This document shows positions 5,270 to 7,612 of a DNA stretch of 7,612 nucleotides, in pieces. The stretch's first letter is position 1; the number at the start of each line of letters is the position of its first letter. This DNA is from Clostridiales bacterium UBA1742 (GTDB lineage: Bacteria > Bacillota > Clostridia > TANB77 > CAG-508), in NCBI GenBank assembly GCA_002314935.1, contig DCHW01000001.1, positions 1 to 7,612 of the forward strand. Reading direction: 5' to 3'. The position numbers and the translations under genes were made by a program. A model generated the notes under the pieces. It was given only the letters and a program-made list of their open reading frames with translations. It made no database searches and was not told the origin of the DNA.

Positions 5270-6724
5270 CTACATTGTTGGCTCACAAGTTAAATTAATT
5301 CCCAAATTTTTTATTACATTTAATTCACTCTGTTCCATAATACATGTAGAATGTGCCTCACAGCCTCTTAAATCATCTATTTTGCTTATAGCCTTTTCTA
5401 TTATAGGATTTGTTGTTGCACATATACTTAAAGCAATTAATACTTCTTGTATATTTAATGAATATGATGTTCTATATGATGTGTTTTGTTTTGTCTTAAA
5501 TATTGCTTCTAACATTGTTGGAGATAGTAAATATACCTCATCAGGAATATTTGTTATTTCTTTTAATGCATTAATAAACATTGTGCTTGCAGAACTTAGT
5601 AATTCTGTCTCTTTTCCTGTTATTATTTTTCCATTTGGTAACTCTATTGCAACAACATTTCTTTTTTCCTTTTTTTCTTTTTCTAATGCATAAGAAACTA
5701 CTTTTCTATTGTTTATACTAAGTCCTAACTTGTTCATCATTAATTCAATTCTTTCTACTACTTCTTTTGAACATAATCCTTGTTTATATTCACACAAAGC
5801 ACTATAATATCTTCTTATAATTTCCATTTCAGCTGCTTCTTTAACACTATTATCATCTATTATACATTCTTTTATCATATTTACGCCCATGTCTGTAGGT
5901 GATTTATATATTTCTTTTCCTGTAATCTTTTGTAAAATATTTTTCAAAATAGGGAATGTAGATAAATCTCTATTATAATTAACTGCATTTTCCCCATATG
6001 CTTCTAAATGGAATGAATCTATCATATTAACATCACCTAAATCTGCTGTAGCAGCTTCATAAGCAATATTTACTGGATGCATTAAATTTAAATTCCATAC
6101 TGGAAATGTTTCAAATTTTGCATATCCAGCTTTTACTCCTCTTTTATTTTCATGGTACAATTGTGATAAACAAGTGCCTAGTTTACCACTATTTGGGCCT
6201 GGGGCAGTAATAACAACTAATTTTTTTGTTGTTTCAATATATGGATTTTTCCCATATCCATTTTCACTTACAATTAATTCAATATCGTTTGGATATCCCT
6301 TTGTTGGATTATGAATATATGTTTTTACTTTTCTTTGTTTTAAAAGTTTCTTTAAATGCTCTACGCTTTCTTGTCCTTCATATAAAGTAATAACTACACT
6401 ATTAATAGAAATTCCTAAATTTTGCAAATTTTCAATTAATCTAATAAGTTCAAGCTCATAACTTATTCCATAGTCTGCTCTTATTTTGCTTTTTTCTATA
6501 TCGCTTGCACTTATACAAAAAATAACTTCTGATATATCCTTTAATTTTTCCAATAACTTAATTTTAGCATCTGGCATAAATCCTGGTAATACTCTGGATG
6601 CATGATAATCATCAAAAATTTTTCCACCAAACTCTAAATATAATTTATCAAACATATTAATTCTTTCTTCAATTTTTTCACTTTGAATTTTTAAATATTT
6701 CTCACTATCAAATCCTTGCTTCAT
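5270..6724 (-). CDS. DUF1846 family protein
   Basis: This 484-residue protein is of the DUF1846 family (PF08903 type), about the usual length and without membrane segments, so cytoplasmic. Recognisable stretches are the N-terminal GFDSEKYLKIQSEKI and FDDYHASRVLPGF, a glycine-rich TAPGPNSGKLGTCLSQLYHE loop at residues 173-192 that resembles a phosphate-binding loop, FPVWNL near 207 and YKSPTDMGVNMI near 275-286. Structures exist for the family but no reaction is established, and I do not assign one. ATG 6724 has GAAAGGGAG ending 6 bases upstream. A large terminator (6751-6799) stands immediately before this SD, so the gene needs either read-through or a promoter in 6800-6870 with the hairpin in its leader. 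Single intact frame, no in-frame CGG. Stop is TAG. Confidence 0.92.
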   Translation of the reverse strand: MKQGFDSEKYLKIQSEKIEERINMFDKLYLEFGGKIFDDYHASRVLPGFMPDAKIKLLEKLKDISEVIFCISASDIEKSKIRADYGISYELELIRLIENLQNLGISINSVVITLYEGQESVEHLKKLLKQRKVKTYIHNPTKGYPNDIELIVSENGYGKNPYIETTKKLVVITAPGPNSGKLGTCLSQLYHENKRGVKAGYAKFETFPVWNLNLMHPVNIAYEAATADLGDVNMIDSFHLEAYGENAVNYNRDLSTFPILKNILQKITGKEIYKSPTDMGVNMIKECIIDDNSVKEAAEMEIIRRYYSALCEYKQGLCSKEVVERIELMMNKLGLSINNRKVVSYALEKEKKEKRNVVAIELPNGKIITGKETELLSSASTMFINALKEITNIPDEVYLLSPTMLEAIFKTKQNTSYRTSYSLNIQEVLIALSICATTNPIIEKAISKIDDLRGCEAHSTCIMEQSELNVIKNLGINLTCEPTM

Positions 6725-6750
6725 TTTTTTCTCCCTTTCTCTTAAAAAAC

Positions 6751-6799
6751 AAAAAAAGATTTAAAAATCTTTCCCTAAAATAGGGGTTTTTTTTAAATC
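6751..6799 (-). terminator. Strong two-part intrinsic terminator before the DUF1846 gene
   Basis: On the minus strand a 10-base outer stem, GATTTAAAAA (6799-6790) with TTTTTAAATC (6767-6758), encloses a GC-richer inner stem CCCTA/TAGGG (6785-6781 with 6777-6773). A run of seven T follows directly (6757-6751). It is 72 bases past the stop of the PF06541 gene. On the plus strand the inner stem is followed by GTTTTTTTT, so it may also terminate in that direction. It lies just 10-20 bases before the DUF1846 SD and could act as an attenuator. Confidence 0.75.
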
Positions 6800-6824
6800 T
6801 ATTATTTATTATTAATATTTATAT

Positions 6825-6853
6825 ATATTAACACTTTTTTTTATAAAATACAA
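6825..6853 (-). promoter_or_regulatory. Weak candidate promoter for the DUF1846 gene
   Basis: A -35 TTGTAT (6853-6848) and a -10-like TAATAT (6830-6825), 17 bases apart on the minus strand, lie between the PF06541 stop and the terminator. If real, DUF1846 mRNA would carry the 6751-6799 hairpin in its leader. The region is almost pure AT, so chance matches are expected. Confidence 0.22.
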
Positions 6854-6870
6854 TAGTTTTTTTAATTTTT

Positions 6871-7419
6871 TTAAAATATTGGATTTCTTACTGTGATACA
6901 AATTATAGCATCTATAATCATTATTAAAGCTATACTTCCATATATAATATTTTTATTTTTTTCTGACATTTTTAAATTTATATCTATAGCCTTTGGCTCT
7001 ATAAAGTATATTAGTGGAATAGAACCAATAGCAAAGCTTACAACAGATCTTAAACATACTTGACCACCTATATTCATAAATAATCCTGTATAATCCCACC
7101 ATCTTCTATGCCAAACAGATACCATAAAAATTCCAACTATATATTCTAAAATTCCTGTTACTAACATACACATTACAAAAAATAAAACTGGTTTTCCTTT
7201 AAATCTTTTTAGTAAAACAACAATTAATATTGCACCAATTCCATAAATAGGAACATATGGTCCATAAAAAAATCCACTATTAGTTAATCTGTTCTCTGTT
7301 ATTTTATAAAAAATCCCTTCATATACCCAACCTATAAAACTTGCTATTATAAAAATCAAAAAATAGTTATATAACAATTCTTTTATATCTTTTTTATTTT
7401 TTATTTCAGTTTTTTCCAT
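6871..7419 (-). CDS. PF06541 (ABC_trans_CmpB) family membrane protein
   Basis: A membrane protein of the kind usually labelled 'putative ABC transporter permease' (PF06541), though no ABC ATPase is near and no transport role is established. It has about five hydrophobic segments. The family signatures are FIGWVYEGIFY near the N-terminus, GFFYGPYVPIYGIGA, LEYIVGIFM, the aromatic HRRWWDYTG and a central GGQVCLRS. Two starts are possible: ATG 7446 (191 residues) and ATG 7419 (182 residues). I prefer 7419 because AAAAGG lies 7 bases before it, whereas 7446 has no SD and would sit only about five bases from the expected transcription start of the promoter at 7458-7486. The first nine residues of the longer form are basic and unconserved in character. 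Single intact frame, no in-frame CGG. Confidence 0.85.
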   Translation of the reverse strand: MEKTEIKNKKDIKELLYNYFLIFIIASFIGWVYEGIFYKITENRLTNSGFFYGPYVPIYGIGAILIVVLLKRFKGKPVLFFVMCMLVTGILEYIVGIFMVSVWHRRWWDYTGLFMNIGGQVCLRSVVSFAIGSIPLIYFIEPKAIDINLKMSEKNKNIIYGSIALIMIIDAIICITVRNPIF

Positions 7420-7457
7420 TAATTTACCTTTTACCTTTTTCGACATTTTTCTACGTT

Positions 7458-7486
7458 ATTATAAAATAAATTATATTATTTATCAA
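7458..7486 (-). promoter_or_regulatory. Near-consensus sigma-A promoter of the PF06541 gene
   Basis: The -35 TTGATA (7486-7481) and a perfect -10 TATAAT (7463-7458) are 17 bases apart on the minus strand. Transcription would start near 7451, leaving about 30 bases of leader before ATG 7419. It is the best promoter in the window. Confidence 0.75.
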
Positions 7487-7552
7487 TATTATTTATTTAT
7501 TTTTGTAGTAAATTTATGATAATATCACCTTAGAACTTCCTAAGCAAATATT

Positions 7553-7590
7553 TCACCTTGTAGGGGCGATTTTAATCGCCCGTCAATGAT
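7553..7590. repeat. GC-rich palindrome at the right edge, probable dispersed repeat
   Basis: GGGCGATT (7564-7571) and AATCGCCC (7574-7581) form a near-perfect palindrome flanked by TGTAG and GTC. It is strikingly GC-rich against its surroundings. TGTAGGGGCG...CGCCCG palindromes are a familiar dispersed repeat in gut Clostridia, so this is probably the end of such an element running off the window. The bases between 7487 and 7552 are AT-rich with no ORF, tRNA or other structure that I can support. Confidence 0.5.
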
Positions 7591-7612
7591 AAATACATCT
7601 AATAAAAATTTG

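Noticed and set aside
7487..7552. tRNA or small RNA in the right intergenic region
   Set aside because: No cloverleaf, T-loop sequence or stable GC stem is visible. The CTTAG...CTAAG pairing near 7529-7544 is too short and imperfect to call.

Overview
The window is very AT-rich (well under 30% GC by eye). Its genes look like those of a low-GC Bacillota, most likely an uncultivated, gut-type member of the Clostridia: a YlbJ-type sporulation membrane protein, a DUF1846 protein, a PF06541 'CmpB' membrane protein, a WG-repeat surface protein and classical SD/sigma-A signals. It looks like ordinary chromosome with no phage, IS or CRISPR content.

Layout. Four minus-strand genes form a probable operon, read right to left: a UDPGP-family sugar-nucleotide pyrophosphorylase (4115 to 2867), a membrane-anchored WG-repeat protein (2819 to 1317), acpS (1261 to 884) and tatD (891 to 120). 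They run from a promoter at 4158-4186, with a probable second promoter in front of the WG gene and a hairpin in front of acpS. Divergent from this operon is ylbJ (4251 to 5269, plus). It ends exactly where the convergent DUF1846 gene (6724 to 5270, minus) ends, with no base between the stops. Upstream of that lie a strong terminator (6751-6799) and a PF06541 membrane protein gene (about 7419 to 6871, minus) with a near-consensus promoter. The right edge carries a GC-rich palindrome that resembles a dispersed repeat.

The striking result. Three of the seven genes (tatD, the UDPGP gene, ylbJ) cannot be read in one frame. Repairing them takes exactly four +1 shifts, and each falls at an in-frame CGG codon: CGGA at 228-225 (minus), CGGA at 3785-3782 (minus), CGGA at 4359-4362 and CGGT at 4375-4378 (both plus). 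Scanning both strands by eye, I found no other in-frame CGG in about 2,300 codons. The four genes without CGG are intact in one frame. CGG trinucleotides that are out of frame on the sense strand (in acpS and the UDPGP gene) are not associated with any shift. If each CGGN is read as one residue, the family motifs are restored: GGQGTRL-G-HNNPKGT in the UDPGP gene, EAARK-G-ISLW followed by PSLLPFF in YlbJ, and a normal-length TatD C-terminus. Two of the four sites fall on a conserved glycine, which fits 'skip C, read GGN' or a four-base codon. Random indels, pseudogene decay and frame-blind sequencing error do not predict this pattern. The leading hypothesis is systematic +1 recoding of CGG, for example by a tRNA with an enlarged anticodon loop in a lineage where CGG has lost its normal decoding.
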